This document shows, piece by piece, positions 27,036-35,452 of a DNA stretch of 64,000 nucleotides. Source of the DNA: Arthrobacter sp. E3 (GTDB lineage: Bacteria > Actinomycetota > Actinomycetes > Actinomycetales > Micrococcaceae); the NCBI RefSeq assembly GCF_017353415.1, contig NZ_JAFMPX010000001.1, forward strand, positions 62,001 to 126,000, read 5' to 3'. A model generated the notes under the pieces. The model was not told the origin of the DNA and ran no database searches. It saw only the letters and a list, made by a program, of their open reading frames with translations. A program made the translations under genes and the position numbers. Each line of letters starts with the position of its first letter. Positions within the stretch are counted from its first letter, which is position 1.

Positions 27036-27065
27036 GGTCCCCGGCCGTGGATCTGGCCGGGGACC
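27036..27065. terminator. GC-rich hairpin between hsp20 and the ABC exporter genes
   Basis: An 11-bp perfect stem (GGTCCCCGGCC / GGCCGGGGACC) with an 8-base loop lies about 90 bases after the hsp20 stop and 55 bases before the ATPase gene, both on the minus strand. Without a clear U-tract it is a probable, not certain, terminator of hsp20. Confidence 0.6.
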
Positions 27066-27090
27066 GTTGCAGTTAAGCGTTGCAGTTAAG
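27065..27090. repeat. 13-bp tandem direct duplication
   Basis: The 13-mer CGTTGCAGTTAAG occurs twice in immediate succession, directly next to the hairpin. It is non-coding, and no function is apparent. Confidence 0.8.
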
Positions 27091-27156
27091 GAAGGTTCGC
27101 AGAAGCCGCCTTTCTATCAGTTCCTATTCTTACTCCGTTGTTGCAAGTTGTAGTGA

Positions 27157-27585
27157 TCAGGCATTGATGGCTTGACGTTCCCCCTCCTTCTGTTGCGTGG
27201 TGATGGCGATCTTGCGCGGTTTGGCCTTTTCTGCCACCGGAATGCGCAGTCGCAGCACACCGGTGTCATAGCTGGCTTGGATATTCTCCGTATCCAGGTT
27301 CTCCCCTAGGACCAACTGGCGGTTGAATACTCCGCGCGGCCGCTCGGCGGCCAACATTTCCCTGTCCCCGTCCAGGCCCTCGCGTTCGGCCCTGACGGTG
27401 ACCACGTTGCGTTCCACATCCAGGTTGATCGACTCCGGGCTCACTCCAGGCAGGTCGAACTCCACCTCAAAAGTGTCACCTTGACGCCACGCGTCCATCG
27501 GCATCGCCGCTGGCCGGGCTGCTGTGCCGAGTACCTGCTGGGCAAGGCGGTCAAGTTCACGGAACGGGTCTGTACGCATCAACAT
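27157..27585 (-). CDS. hsp20: Hsp20/alpha-crystallin small heat-shock protein
   Basis: This 142-residue chaperone has the alpha-crystallin domain at about 35-125: [16 protein letters not shown] near residue 31, then [15 protein letters not shown], and the strand containing [18 protein letters not shown]. It binds unfolding proteins without ATP. The N-terminal arm is short, as in the actinobacterial Hsp18 group. AAGGAG precedes the ATG. The upstream region is AT-rich and contains a small stem-loop, but I did not see a HAIR/HspR-type inverted repeat, so the mode of heat control is not apparent. Confidence 0.93.
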   Translation of the reverse strand: MLMRTDPFRELDRLAQQVLGTAARPAAMPMDAWRQGDTFEVEFDLPGVSPESINLDVERNVVTVRAEREGLDGDREMLAAERPRGVFNRQLVLGENLDTENIQASYDTGVLRLRIPVAEKAKPRKIAITTQQKEGERQAINA

Positions 27586-27941
27586 GGCAATTCACTCCTT
27601 TTCAACGCCACTGGATCTCAGTGGAACTTGGTGCCATTTTTATTTGTTGGTCCCCTCCACGATCTGTTGTGGAAGGTATAGATTTTTTATAACACAGATG
27701 AAGCATTGGTGCAAGAAGTTCTTCCGAAACTTCGTGACGAAATTAAGATAGAACGCAGACGCAACATAGTCAAGACACCGAAGCAGCTGGTGCTGGCTCT
27801 GGAAACTGAAAACATGCAGCTGAAGGCAGCACTGGCCAGCAGGTGCCCCGCCCGAGTCCTAGAGGATTAGCCGCACATCTGCGGCGCCGCGTAGGCTTGA
27901 TGCGGCCTCCGCCATTTTGCCACCCCCTATCGAATGCACTC
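27586..27941. other. AT-rich intergenic stretch between hsp20 and the TRIC gene
   Basis: This stretch holds the hsp20 promoter and leader, including a 6-bp stem-loop (CCACTG / CAGTGG, 27608-27624) just upstream of the hsp20 ribosome-binding site. An AT-rich core lies at 27640-27730 with TATAGA and TTTATAAC, and the orphan frame at 27706-27870 follows. It is clearly lower in GC than its surroundings. Confidence 0.6.
27706..27870 (+). pseudogene. Orphan 54-codon frame with foreign codon use, possible gene remnant
   Basis: From the TTG at 27706 an open frame of 54 codons runs to a TAG at 27868-27870; an in-frame TAG lies shortly upstream. The predicted peptide is strongly charged and amphipathic (LRDEIKIERRRNIVKT, then LVLALETENMQLKAALA, a likely coiled coil). 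Codons such as ATA, AGA and CTT are unlike those of neighbouring genes. No convincing ribosome-binding site is visible. It could be the C-terminal remnant of an acquired gene, a small real protein, or chance. I do not recognise a family. Confidence 0.35.
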
Positions 27942-28586
27942 ATGACCTTTGACCTTCCGCTCATGCTCGACCTTTTGGGCGTCTTCTTCTTCGCCGTTTC
28001 CGGCTGCCTGCTCGCAGCCCGCAAAGGCTTCGACCTTGTGGGCTCGGTGCTGCTTGGCTCCATGGTTGGTTTGGGTGGCGGGGTGGTCAGGGACATCATT
28101 CTTGATCAGGGCCCGCCAGCCGCGTTCACCAACCAGCTGTACTTGGTGCCTCCCGTGGCTGCCGCCCTCCTGGTCTATTTCACGGTCAAGAACGTCAAGC
28201 GCAGCGGCCGCCTCTTGTTCATGTTCGACGCCGGAGGGCTGGCTCTGTTTTGCATCACCGGCACGCTGAAGGCGCTGGAGGCCGGGATGAATCCCGTCGC
28301 TTCGATCCTGTTGGGCGTCACCACTGCTGTGGGCGGTGGCATCCTGCGTGATATCACAGCCAATGACGTACCGAAGGTCTTTGATCCCAAGGATCTTTAC
28401 GCCATCCCGGCCTTTGCCGGCGCCGCCTTGGCCACTGTGCTGTGGCATGTTGGATGGCTGAACCTGGCAACCGGAACCGTTGCCGCCGTCGTCGTTTTCA
28501 CGTTCCGCCTGCTCAGCCTCCGGTATGGCTGGCATGCTCCCTTGGCGGCTAGAAGTTGGGCGGCACGGCGGCCCCGCCGCAGCTAG
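27942..28586 (+). CDS. TRIC-type cation channel (UPF0126 family)
   Basis: This 214-residue membrane protein has about seven segments in two repeats. The paired glycine-rich signatures GLGGGVVRDIILDQGPPAAF near residue 40 and VGGGILRDITANDVPKVF near residue 125 are the family hallmark. Prokaryotic members form trimeric potassium or cation channels. The ATG at 27942 is chosen because the residues before it, in a longer frame from 27843, are arginine- and proline-rich and not family-like. No strong ribosome-binding site is seen. Confidence 0.85.
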   Translation: MTFDLPLMLDLLGVFFFAVSGCLLAARKGFDLVGSVLLGSMVGLGGGVVRDIILDQGPPAAFTNQLYLVPPVAAALLVYFTVKNVKRSGRLLFMFDAGGLALFCITGTLKALEAGMNPVASILLGVTTAVGGGILRDITANDVPKVFDPKDLYAIPAFAGAALATVLWHVGWLNLATGTVAAVVVFTFRLLSLRYGWHAPLAARSWAARRPRRS

Positions 28587-28628
28587 AATTGTCCTTGGAG
28601 CAGTGCACGCCAATTTTCGGAGATTTGA

Positions 28629-29048
28629 ATGTCTGACATGTTCGTAGAGAAGTTCCGCGGCCTGGTGCCCTTGTACCTGGCGGAGCCGTGGCAGGAGGCC
28701 GACGGCATCACGCTGTCCGACCTTGACACGGTCTTTAAGGAACTGCAGATCAAGGTGCCGCTGGTTCTGCGTGAATTTCTGCACGCCTTGGGCAATTGTG
28801 AAGAGCTCATGGAGGCGTACTACTACTTTTGGGATCCCGAAGAGCTTGAAATTGAGGACGGCTACCTGTTGTTCCTTGAGGACGAGGACGAGGCCTACAC
28901 GTGGGGCATGCTGGTGGATCAGGCCGATGTCCCGGATCCCATCGTATGGCGGCGGAACAATGCCACGGGTGCATGGGTCAACGAAGAAGGCACGTTCAGC
29001 GAGTTTGTGTTTGACATGCTCGACTGGGTCTTCACCGACGAGGACTAG
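28629..29048 (+). CDS. SUKH (SMI1/KNR4)-like protein
   Basis: This acidic 139-residue protein has VPLVLREFLHALGN near residue 40, a run of strands with GYLLFLEDEDEAYTWGM, and a C-terminal GTFSEFVFDMLDWVF. That order matches the SUKH superfamily, many of whose members are immunity proteins against polymorphic toxins or housekeeping SMI1 relatives. No toxin gene is adjacent, so the role is unknown. CGGAG precedes the ATG by 6 bases. Confidence 0.6.
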   Translation: MSDMFVEKFRGLVPLYLAEPWQEADGITLSDLDTVFKELQIKVPLVLREFLHALGNCEELMEAYYYFWDPEELEIEDGYLLFLEDEDEAYTWGMLVDQADVPDPIVWRRNNATGAWVNEEGTFSEFVFDMLDWVFTDED

Positions 29049-29126
29049 TCCAGGCGAACGGATGCACGGATAACTATAAGGTTGCGGCTATGGGAATATT
29101 CCTCCGGTGGCGGTAGCGTTGCGTTT

Positions 29127-29729
29127 ATGGACGCACAGCAGCCTTTGACAACGTTAGTTCCCGATCCCGCTGAGATTGTGGGCCTTATTGAAAAGTTGGT
29201 CGAGGGCCGCTGGCCGCGCTCTGAATTCGACAGAAAAACGTTGTTCTTGGATCTGGGCTTCACCTCCGGGGCCAGCTGGGATGATGCCGTCACTGCCACA
29301 GAGACGCATCACTACTCGCTGGGCATCGGGGAGAAGCCGCGTGAGATTATGTCTTCTTGGACCTCCCACAACGGGCGCTTCGTGGGCATCAGCATGCACC
29401 TGTACTCGTCCATGGACACGGACAACCCTTCCACGCGGCAGGGCTTTGAGGACTTTCTCCAGCGACTGACCGCACTCTACGGTGAGCCGACCAACCCTTG
29501 GCATGACCCCGTGGTGCCCGCCTGCGTGTGGAGCGTCAATGGCCGCCGGATTGTGATCCGTTTCTTCAACCTCCAACACAGCAGCATGATGCTCAGTGTT
29601 GAGGACGCCGGCCTCGCCAGCGCGGCCGAGGCTGCCATGCGACGCAACAGCACTCCAACTCATTGGAACAACAGCGAAGAAGGTGCCAGCCCCTTCTTGC
29701 TCCCAAGGATCGGTGGACGCACCGGCTGA
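29127..29729 (+). CDS. Unknown protein, possibly an immunity-like accessory protein
   Basis: I do not recognise this 200-residue protein. It has no signal peptide or membrane segment. It shows alternating helices and strands: EIVGLIEKLVEGRWPRSEFD near residue 15, DDAVTATETHHYSLGIGE near 55, FVGISMHLYS near 85 and VWSVNGRRIVIRFFN near 135. The ATG at 29127 is preferred over the earlier in-frame start at 29082 because the preceding residues look non-coding. It follows the SUKH-like gene in the same direction and converges with the prenyl synthase gene. Confidence 0.6.
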   Translation: MDAQQPLTTLVPDPAEIVGLIEKLVEGRWPRSEFDRKTLFLDLGFTSGASWDDAVTATETHHYSLGIGEKPREIMSSWTSHNGRFVGISMHLYSSMDTDNPSTRQGFEDFLQRLTALYGEPTNPWHDPVVPACVWSVNGRRIVIRFFNLQHSSMMLSVEDAGLASAAEAAMRRNSTPTHWNNSEEGASPFLLPRIGGRTG

Positions 29730-29746
29730 CTGCCGCACGCCCCCAC

Positions 29747-30850
29747 TTAGAGGTCGCGGTCTACCACCGCTTCAGCAAAGTAGGAAAGAGCCGTCTTCAC
29801 GGTGCCTTCGGGCATGGGTGCCAGCACCGCAATGGCCGCAGCCGACCATTCCCGGGCCACAGCCCACGATTCAGCGGTGACTGGGTGCTCACGCAGCGCC
29901 GTCACGGCGGCTGTCAATGACTCGTCACTGTCCAGGTCGCCGTCAACAAGTGCAAGCACGGCAGCAGCTTCGGCATCCCCGGCTGCCGCAGCGTTGCGCA
30001 GCAACAGCACCGGCATGGTTGGCACGCGCTCGCGCAGGTCCGTGCCGGGGACCTTCCCGGAAACCTGCTTCAATCCTGTGACATCAATGACGTCGTCGGC
30101 CAGCTGGAAAGCCACGCCCACCTTTTCGCCGTACTCCAACAGCACGTCCTGAATTTCCTCGTCGACCCCGGCGAAGATCGCGCCAAGCTGCCCCGACGCG
30201 GCCACGAGCGATCCGGTTTTGTCTGCGATGACGGACAGATAGTGCTCAATCGGGTCCTCGTCGTCGCGCGGCCCCACGGTTTCATGCAACTGGCCCAGGC
30301 ACAGTCGTTCAAATGTGCGGGCCTGGATGCCCAACGCCCGGCCGCCAAGTTCCGACACCAGAATGGAGGTGCGGGCAAAGATCAGGTCCCCGGTCAGGAT
30401 GGCCACGGTGTTGCCCCAAACCTCGTGCGCCGTGGGTGCGCCGCGGCGGAAGGGAGCGGAATCCATGACGTCATCGTGGTACAGGGTGGCCAGGTGCGTC
30501 AGTTCAACCACGACGGCGGCCTGCACCACTTCGTCCCGGTTCGGGTCCCCGAGGTGGGCGGCTAGAAGTACCAGCAGCGGACGGATCCGTTTGCCACCAG
30601 CTTCAACGAGGTGACGGCTGGTCGCATCGGCCAACGGGTCGGAGTGGGCAATCGCCTCGCGCAGCCGCTTCTCCACCCGGGCGAGGCTCATGGCAATCGA
30701 GGGTCCCAGCTCCGGATCGTCAGCAACGGCTGAAAACCCGGACGGCAGTTGCATTTCCGTGGCGATGGCCATGGTGCTGGGATTGGGGTCGTGCGATTCA
30801 GGGCGTCCTTGACCAGCGGGGGCCCAGCTGTGGTTCGCAGAAGTAGTCAC
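29747..30850 (-). CDS. Long-chain polyprenyl diphosphate synthase (menaquinone side chain)
   Basis: This 367-residue all-helical synthase has both aspartate-rich motifs: YHDDVMD near residue 125 and FQLADDVIDVTG near 255, plus EAGGKRIRPLLVLLAAH near 87. It extends farnesyl or geranylgeranyl diphosphate with isopentenyl units. The position beside a GGR reductase and menG makes menaquinone side-chain synthesis the best guess. The GTG start overlaps the TAG of the upstream reductase gene, suggesting coupling. About 30 N-terminal residues are non-conserved, and an ATG at 30772 is an alternative start. Confidence 0.88.
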   Translation of the reverse strand: MTTSANHSWAPAGQGRPESHDPNPSTMAIATEMQLPSGFSAVADDPELGPSIAMSLARVEKRLREAIAHSDPLADATSRHLVEAGGKRIRPLLVLLAAHLGDPNRDEVVQAAVVVELTHLATLYHDDVMDSAPFRRGAPTAHEVWGNTVAILTGDLIFARTSILVSELGGRALGIQARTFERLCLGQLHETVGPRDDEDPIEHYLSVIADKTGSLVAASGQLGAIFAGVDEEIQDVLLEYGEKVGVAFQLADDVIDVTGLKQVSGKVPGTDLRERVPTMPVLLLRNAAAAGDAEAAAVLALVDGDLDSDESLTAAVTALREHPVTAESWAVAREWSAAAIAVLAPMPEGTVKTALSYFAEAVVDRDL

Positions 30851-32169
30851 TACTTAACACTAACTAGTGGAAGGGATTGTTGCTTGGATGTGCCGGACAT
30901 GTCCTGATTTCCGGTGGCGGGAACCATTTTTTCCAGTAAATGAATCACTCTATCTTCAAGACCTCGTTCGTTCTTGTCCGTGAGGTTTGCCATCAGGCGC
31001 ACCACGAATCGCATCAGCACGGGCAGGGGCATGCCTGTGCGCAGCGCCAACTTCATGATGCTCGGTTTGCCGATGAGTGAGGCGAATGCGCGCCCCAGGG
31101 TGAAGTGGCTTCCCCACTCATCGCGGACAAAGTCGCTGTAGCCGGAGAGTGCGTGGTTGGCGGCCAACGCAGAGTTGGTGCCTGCCGCCCGCACAATGAA
31201 CTCGGCTGCGAACCGGGCGGATTCCATGGCGTAGGAAATACCTTCGCCGTTGAACGGGCTGACCATGCCGCCAGCATCGCCCAGCAGCATCAGGCCTGCG
31301 GAGTAGTGCGGCGTCCGGTTGAACCCCATGGGCAGCGCGGCACCGCGGATGGGGCCCACCTGGTTTTCGGCTGTGAAGCCCCACTCAGCGGGCATTGCGG
31401 CAGTCCAGTCGCGCAGCACCTGGCGGTAGTCCAATTTTCCGAATTCCTTGGAGGAGTTCAAAATGCCCAGGCCCACGTTGGAAGTCCCGTCGCCAACTCC
31501 GAACACCCAGCCGTAGCCGGGCAGGATCTTGCCGTCGGGAGAGTTCAGCTCCAGCCAACCCTCCATCCAGTCGTCATCGTGGCGCGGGGAGGTGAAGTAA
31601 GTGCGGTACGCGACGCCCATCGGCCTGTCGTCACGCTTCTCATGACCCAGGGAGACGGCCGTACGAGTGGAGTTGCCGTCAGCGGCCAGCACCACATCGG
31701 CAAAGAAGTCCACGGATTCGCCCGTCTTCCTGCCCGAGTCGTCCAAAAGCGACGCCCTGGCACCCACCACGGTTCCGGCGTCGTCCGTCAGGGCAGTGGA
31801 GACGGAGTGGCCCTCAAGGATGACGGCGCCCGCGGCCCGGGCGTGCGCGGCAAGGGCCTCGTCGAAGCCCAGACGGGTGCGGATCAGACCGTAGTCGGGG
31901 AAGTTACTCAGCTCCGGCCAGGGGACCTCGATTTGGCGGCCGCCGGCGATCAGGCGCAGGCCTTTGTTGCGGCGCCAGCCTTCGGTGGGGTCGTGCGGCA
32001 GGCCCATGAGCTGCATTTCGCGCACGGCGCGCGGCGTCAGGCCGTCACCGCAAACCTTTTCGCGCGGAAAGCGGGTCTTTTCCAGCACGGTAACGTCAAT
32101 CCCGGCTGTTGCCAGGTGGTAGGCGGCTGTGGATCCGGCGGGGCCGGCCCCCACGATCAGTACCTTCAC
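30850..32169 (-). CDS. menJ: Geranylgeranyl reductase-family flavoprotein (MenJ-like)
   Basis: This 439-residue FAD enzyme has VKVLIVGAGPAGSTAAYHLA at its start, then EKTRFPREKVCGDGLTPRAV (the GGR family's CxxG region), and LLGDAGGMVSPFNGEGISYAME near residue 280. In actinobacteria this family hydrogenates one isoprene unit of menaquinone. The context of prenyl synthase and menG supports that role. I start at the GTG at 32169; the frame is open to 32331, but that would overlap menG and adds unrelated residues. A gap of 35 bases separates it from menG. Confidence 0.85.
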   Translation of the reverse strand: MKVLIVGAGPAGSTAAYHLATAGIDVTVLEKTRFPREKVCGDGLTPRAVREMQLMGLPHDPTEGWRRNKGLRLIAGGRQIEVPWPELSNFPDYGLIRTRLGFDEALAAHARAAGAVILEGHSVSTALTDDAGTVVGARASLLDDSGRKTGESVDFFADVVLAADGNSTRTAVSLGHEKRDDRPMGVAYRTYFTSPRHDDDWMEGWLELNSPDGKILPGYGWVFGVGDGTSNVGLGILNSSKEFGKLDYRQVLRDWTAAMPAEWGFTAENQVGPIRGAALPMGFNRTPHYSAGLMLLGDAGGMVSPFNGEGISYAMESARFAAEFIVRAAGTNSALAANHALSGYSDFVRDEWGSHFTLGRAFASLIGKPSIMKLALRTGMPLPVLMRFVVRLMANLTDKNERGLEDRVIHLLEKMVPATGNQDMSGTSKQQSLPLVSVK

Positions 32170-32204
32170 AGTGTGCGGAGTTCCTTTAGTTAGTGGAGCG
32201 GGCG

Positions 32205-32915
32205 CTAGTTGGTCGGCAGCGGCTTGGTGGCGCGGTGGACGGCCACAATGCCGCCGCTCAAGTTCCGGTAGGTGACATCCTGCCAGCCTGATTCGCTGAG
32301 CCAGGCGGACAGACTGTCCTGGTTGGGCCACGCGCGGATGGACTCGGCCAGATAGACGTAGGCGTCCGGGTTGGAGGCGACCGTTCTCGCAATGGGCGGC
32401 AGTGCACGCATCAAGTATTCGGTGTAGACGGTGCGGAACGGGGCCACCGTGGGGTGTGAAAACTCCGCCACCACAACCTTGCCGCCGGGTTTGGTCACGC
32501 GCAGCATCTCGCGCAGGGCCTTCTTCGGGTCCATGACGTTGCGCAGGCCAAAGGAGATGGTGGAGGCGTCAAAGGAGTTGTCGGCGAATGGCAGGTTCAT
32601 GGCGTCACCGGCAACAAAATCAATGTCGGGGCGTCGGCGCTTGCCCACCTTGAGCATGCCTATGGAGAAGTCGCAGGCCACCACGTGGATGCCTGCGTCG
32701 GCATACGGTTCGCTTGAGGTACCCGTGCCAGCAGCCAGGTCTAGGACTTTTTGTCCGGGCGCGGCGCCTACCGCGTCAACCACAACGCGACGCCAACGAC
32801 GCGTCTGTCCCATGGACAGAATGTCATTGACGATGTCGTATTTAGGGGCCACGTCGTCAAACATGGCGGCCATTTCTTCCGGACGCTTCTCCAAGGATGC
32901 ACGCTTCACCCCCAT
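32205..32915 (-). CDS. menG: Demethylmenaquinone methyltransferase
   Basis: This 236-residue SAM-dependent enzyme methylates demethylmenaquinone in the last core step. Motif I is [12 protein letters not shown] near residue 58; [17 protein letters not shown] and [13 protein letters not shown] are signatures of the UbiE/MenG family. The lone SAM-binding fold and C-terminal GGIVAVHRA complete it. It is divergent from menF across a 108-base intergenic region and leads the menG, menJ, prenyl synthase run. Confidence 0.93.
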   Translation of the reverse strand: MGVKRASLEKRPEEMAAMFDDVAPKYDIVNDILSMGQTRRWRRVVVDAVGAAPGQKVLDLAAGTGTSSEPYADAGIHVVACDFSIGMLKVGKRRRPDIDFVAGDAMNLPFADNSFDASTISFGLRNVMDPKKALREMLRVTKPGGKVVVAEFSHPTVAPFRTVYTEYLMRALPPIARTVASNPDAYVYLAESIRAWPNQDSLSAWLSESGWQDVTYRNLSGGIVAVHRATKPLPTN

Positions 32916-33023
32916 AGTCTCTCAAACTTTGCTGTACTTCGCGCGCGCTTGCACCCCACTTGTGGGCCATCACACCGCGCTGGGGCCGGACTTTGGCGCC
33001 CGGGCGAGTAATCTTGACTCATC

Positions 33024-34364
33024 ATGACTGCTTCCTTGGGCACCCATTCGCTGCGCACCCTGACCATGGCCCTGGATCCGGCCATACTCTCAGGCCTCAA
33101 CGTGTCCTCCGCCGACAGCTTGTTGGGCGCACTGTCCACCGATGATCCGCTGTGTTGGCTGCGTCGGGGTGAAGGACTTGTGGGCCTCGGCGAGATCGCG
33201 ATTTTCAAAGGTATCGGCCCCAGCCGCTTTTCTGACGCAGAACGGTGGTGGCGGAAGCTGCTGCTCTGGGCTGACGTCAACGACTCCATACGCATGCCGG
33301 GCACCGGGCCCATGGCTTTTGGCTCCTTTGCCTTCTCCAAGACGAGCTCATTTAAATCCGTGCTGATTGTGCCCGAGCTCGTGGTCGGCTTCTTCGGCGG
33401 CACTGCATGGCTCACCCAGCTGACCCTTGACGGCGCCGCCCCCACCGCCGATTCCGCCTTGGCCCTCCTGCGCGCAGAGCTGGCCGGCTCCGCAGCGAGC
33501 ACGACGCCGGGCCCCGCCTCCGCAGGCACCGTCCAGTCCGGGGCGCTCACCGAGGCGCAGTGGAAGGACACAGTGTCTGCCGGAGTGGCTGCGATAGCTC
33601 GCGGAGGCTTGGAAAAGGTCGTTTTGGCCCGCGATGTGGTGGCCACGTTCGATGATCCGGTACGCAGAGTTTCAATTCTGCAACGATTGCTCGATCTTTA
33701 TTCGGAGTGTTGGACCTACGGAGTGCGCGGCTTGGTTGGCGCCACTCCTGAGATTTTGATCAAGGTGGACGGCTCCACGGCCCAGGCCCGCGTGTTGGCT
33801 GGAACCCTTGATCGTGAGGATGAACCAGCCGGCTCCACGGGCTTTGCCAGCACTGTTCTGGGCGGGTCGATCAAGCAGCGCCAAGAGCACGACTTTGCCG
33901 TGCGCTCGCTGGTTCGCCAATTGACCCCTTTCGCTTCCGATCTCTCATTCCCCTCCGAACCGTTTATTCTCGAGCTGCCCAACGTGTGGCATCTGGCCTC
34001 TGATGTCACGGCTGAGCTGGCCAGCTCCAACGGGCATCTTCCCAGCTCTCTGGCCTTGGTTGAGGCCTTGCATCCCACGGCTGCAGTCTGCGGGACCCCC
34101 CGTGATGACGCCGGACGGCTCATCCTGCAGTTGGAAAAGATGGACCGCGGCCCCTATGCCGGGCCAGTTGGCTGGATGGATGGGGCCGGCAATGGGGAAT
34201 GGGGCATCGCGTTGCGCGGTGCCGTCCTGGAAGACTCCCGCCATGCGCGCCTATATGCGGGTGCCGGCATTGTTGAGGCTTCTGATCCTGAGGCGGAACT
34301 GGCCGAGACGTGGGCAAAGTTTCGCCCCATGCTGCAGGCATTCAACCTGCATACCCACCCGTAA
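33024..34364 (+). CDS. menF: Isochorismate synthase, menaquinone-specific
   Basis: This 446-residue chorismate-binding enzyme converts chorismate to isochorismate. Recognisable parts are GLEKVVLARDVVA near residue 197 with the general-base lysine, LNVWHLASDVTAEL-type spacing near residue 320 (visible as PNVWHLASDV), HPTAAVCGTPRDDA near 350 and YAGPVGWMDGAGNGEW near 375. The ATG at 33024 has no ribosome-binding site and sits about 10 bases after TAATCT, so a leaderless mRNA is possible. It is divergent from menG, with menD and menC 3 kb away on the other strand. Confidence 0.92.
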   Translation: MTASLGTHSLRTLTMALDPAILSGLNVSSADSLLGALSTDDPLCWLRRGEGLVGLGEIAIFKGIGPSRFSDAERWWRKLLLWADVNDSIRMPGTGPMAFGSFAFSKTSSFKSVLIVPELVVGFFGGTAWLTQLTLDGAAPTADSALALLRAELAGSAASTTPGPASAGTVQSGALTEAQWKDTVSAGVAAIARGGLEKVVLARDVVATFDDPVRRVSILQRLLDLYSECWTYGVRGLVGATPEILIKVDGSTAQARVLAGTLDREDEPAGSTGFASTVLGGSIKQRQEHDFAVRSLVRQLTPFASDLSFPSEPFILELPNVWHLASDVTAELASSNGHLPSSLALVEALHPTAAVCGTPRDDAGRLILQLEKMDRGPYAGPVGWMDGAGNGEWGIALRGAVLEDSRHARLYAGAGIVEASDPEAELAETWAKFRPMLQAFNLHTHP

Positions 34365-34377
34365 GACCATTCATCCC

Positions 34378-34393
34378 GTCTGGAATTCCAGAC
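34378..34393 (+). terminator. Short palindrome after menF, possible terminator
   Basis: GTCTGGAATTCCAGAC is a perfect 16-base palindrome starting 14 bases after the menF stop, followed some bases later by CTTTTG. The stem is short, so terminator activity is only possible. Confidence 0.35.
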
Positions 34394-34459
34394 AACAGTC
34401 TTTTGCGGAGTCTTGCCTAAGACCCAATAAAGTTGTTCAATAGCAAAATATTGTTTACC

Positions 34460-34473
34460 GTGATGCACATCAC
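34460..34473. promoter_or_regulatory. CRP/GlxR-like site upstream of the amino-acid ABC operon
   Basis: GTGA-N6-TCAC (GTGATGCACATCAC) matches the core of the CRP/GlxR consensus and is itself an inverted repeat with a CA centre. It lies 56 bases upstream of the binding-protein start, in an AT-rich promoter region. The regulator is not in the window. Confidence 0.5.
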
Positions 34474-34528
34474 TGCAGGATAGACTATTTTCCATTGCTC
34501 GCATCTCACAACGAAACAAAGGGTAAAA

Positions 34529-35452
34529 ATGCGTAATCCAACTAAAATGGGGCTGCAGTTTGCAGCTGTCCTCGCTGTTTCAGCCATGGCACTGACCGGG
34601 TGTAACAACGCCGAGGTGACCCCCAACAGCAGCAGCGGCAGCGCCACCTTTGATCCTTCCACCGTTGCCAAGGACGATGCGCTGATTGCCATGCTGCCGG
34701 GTGCACTCAAAGACAAGGCCACCTTGGACGTTGGTTCTGACACATCCTATGAACCGGCTGAGTTCCTGGCGGCAGACGGCCAGACTCCCATTGGCTACGA
34801 CGTTGACCTTGCCAAGGCCATTGGCGCCGTCCTGGGTAAGAAAGTGGACGTGCACACGTCCGAATTCTCCACGATCCTGCCGAGCCTGGGTTCCAAGTAC
34901 GACTTGGGCATCTCCTCGTTCACCATCAACCCCGAACGCTCAAAGGCCGTGAACTTTGTCAGCTACTTCAATGCTGGTGTTCTCTGGGCCGTCCAGAAGG
35001 GCAACCCCAAGGGCATCTCCCTGGACGACCTCTGTGGCAAGAAGGTGGGCGTCCAGACCGGAACAGTTGAAGAAGACCCTGATGTTTCCGATCGTTCCAA
35101 AGCCTGCGTAGCCGCTGGCAAACCTGCCATTGAAGTTATCTCGCTTAAGAACCAGACTGATGTGACCACACGCCTTGTCAGCGGCAGCATCGATGCGATG
35201 AGCGCCGACTCGCCCATCATTAAGAATGCCCTGCAGAAGACCGGCGACTCGCTGGAGACGCTGGGCGACGTGTATGACGCGGCTCAGCAGGGCATCGCCA
35301 TCGCGAAGGATGACACCGTCTTTGCGGGGGTCATTGAAAAAGTCTTGAACAAGCTCATGGCTGACGGCGTCTACACCCAAATTCTCAAGGACTGGAACAA
35401 CGATGAAGGTGCAATCACCAAGGCTGTGCTGAATCCGACGGCAAGCAATTGA
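34529..35452 (+). CDS. Polar amino-acid ABC transporter, substrate-binding lipoprotein
   Basis: This 307-residue protein has a lipoprotein signal peptide ending in the lipobox LTGC (Cys 25), then an SBP_bac_3 fold: LDVGSDTSYEPAEFLAADG near residue 65, IGYDVDLAKAIGAVLG near 88 and GKKVGVQTGTVEED near 170. It captures a polar amino acid outside the membrane. Specificity among glutamate, glutamine, arginine or cystine cannot be read. Its stop overlaps the permease start (TTGA). A CRP/GlxR-like site is upstream. Confidence 0.9.
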   Translation: MRNPTKMGLQFAAVLAVSAMALTGCNNAEVTPNSSSGSATFDPSTVAKDDALIAMLPGALKDKATLDVGSDTSYEPAEFLAADGQTPIGYDVDLAKAIGAVLGKKVDVHTSEFSTILPSLGSKYDLGISSFTINPERSKAVNFVSYFNAGVLWAVQKGNPKGISLDDLCGKKVGVQTGTVEEDPDVSDRSKACVAAGKPAIEVISLKNQTDVTTRLVSGSIDAMSADSPIIKNALQKTGDSLETLGDVYDAAQQGIAIAKDDTVFAGVIEKVLNKLMADGVYTQILKDWNNDEGAITKAVLNPTASN

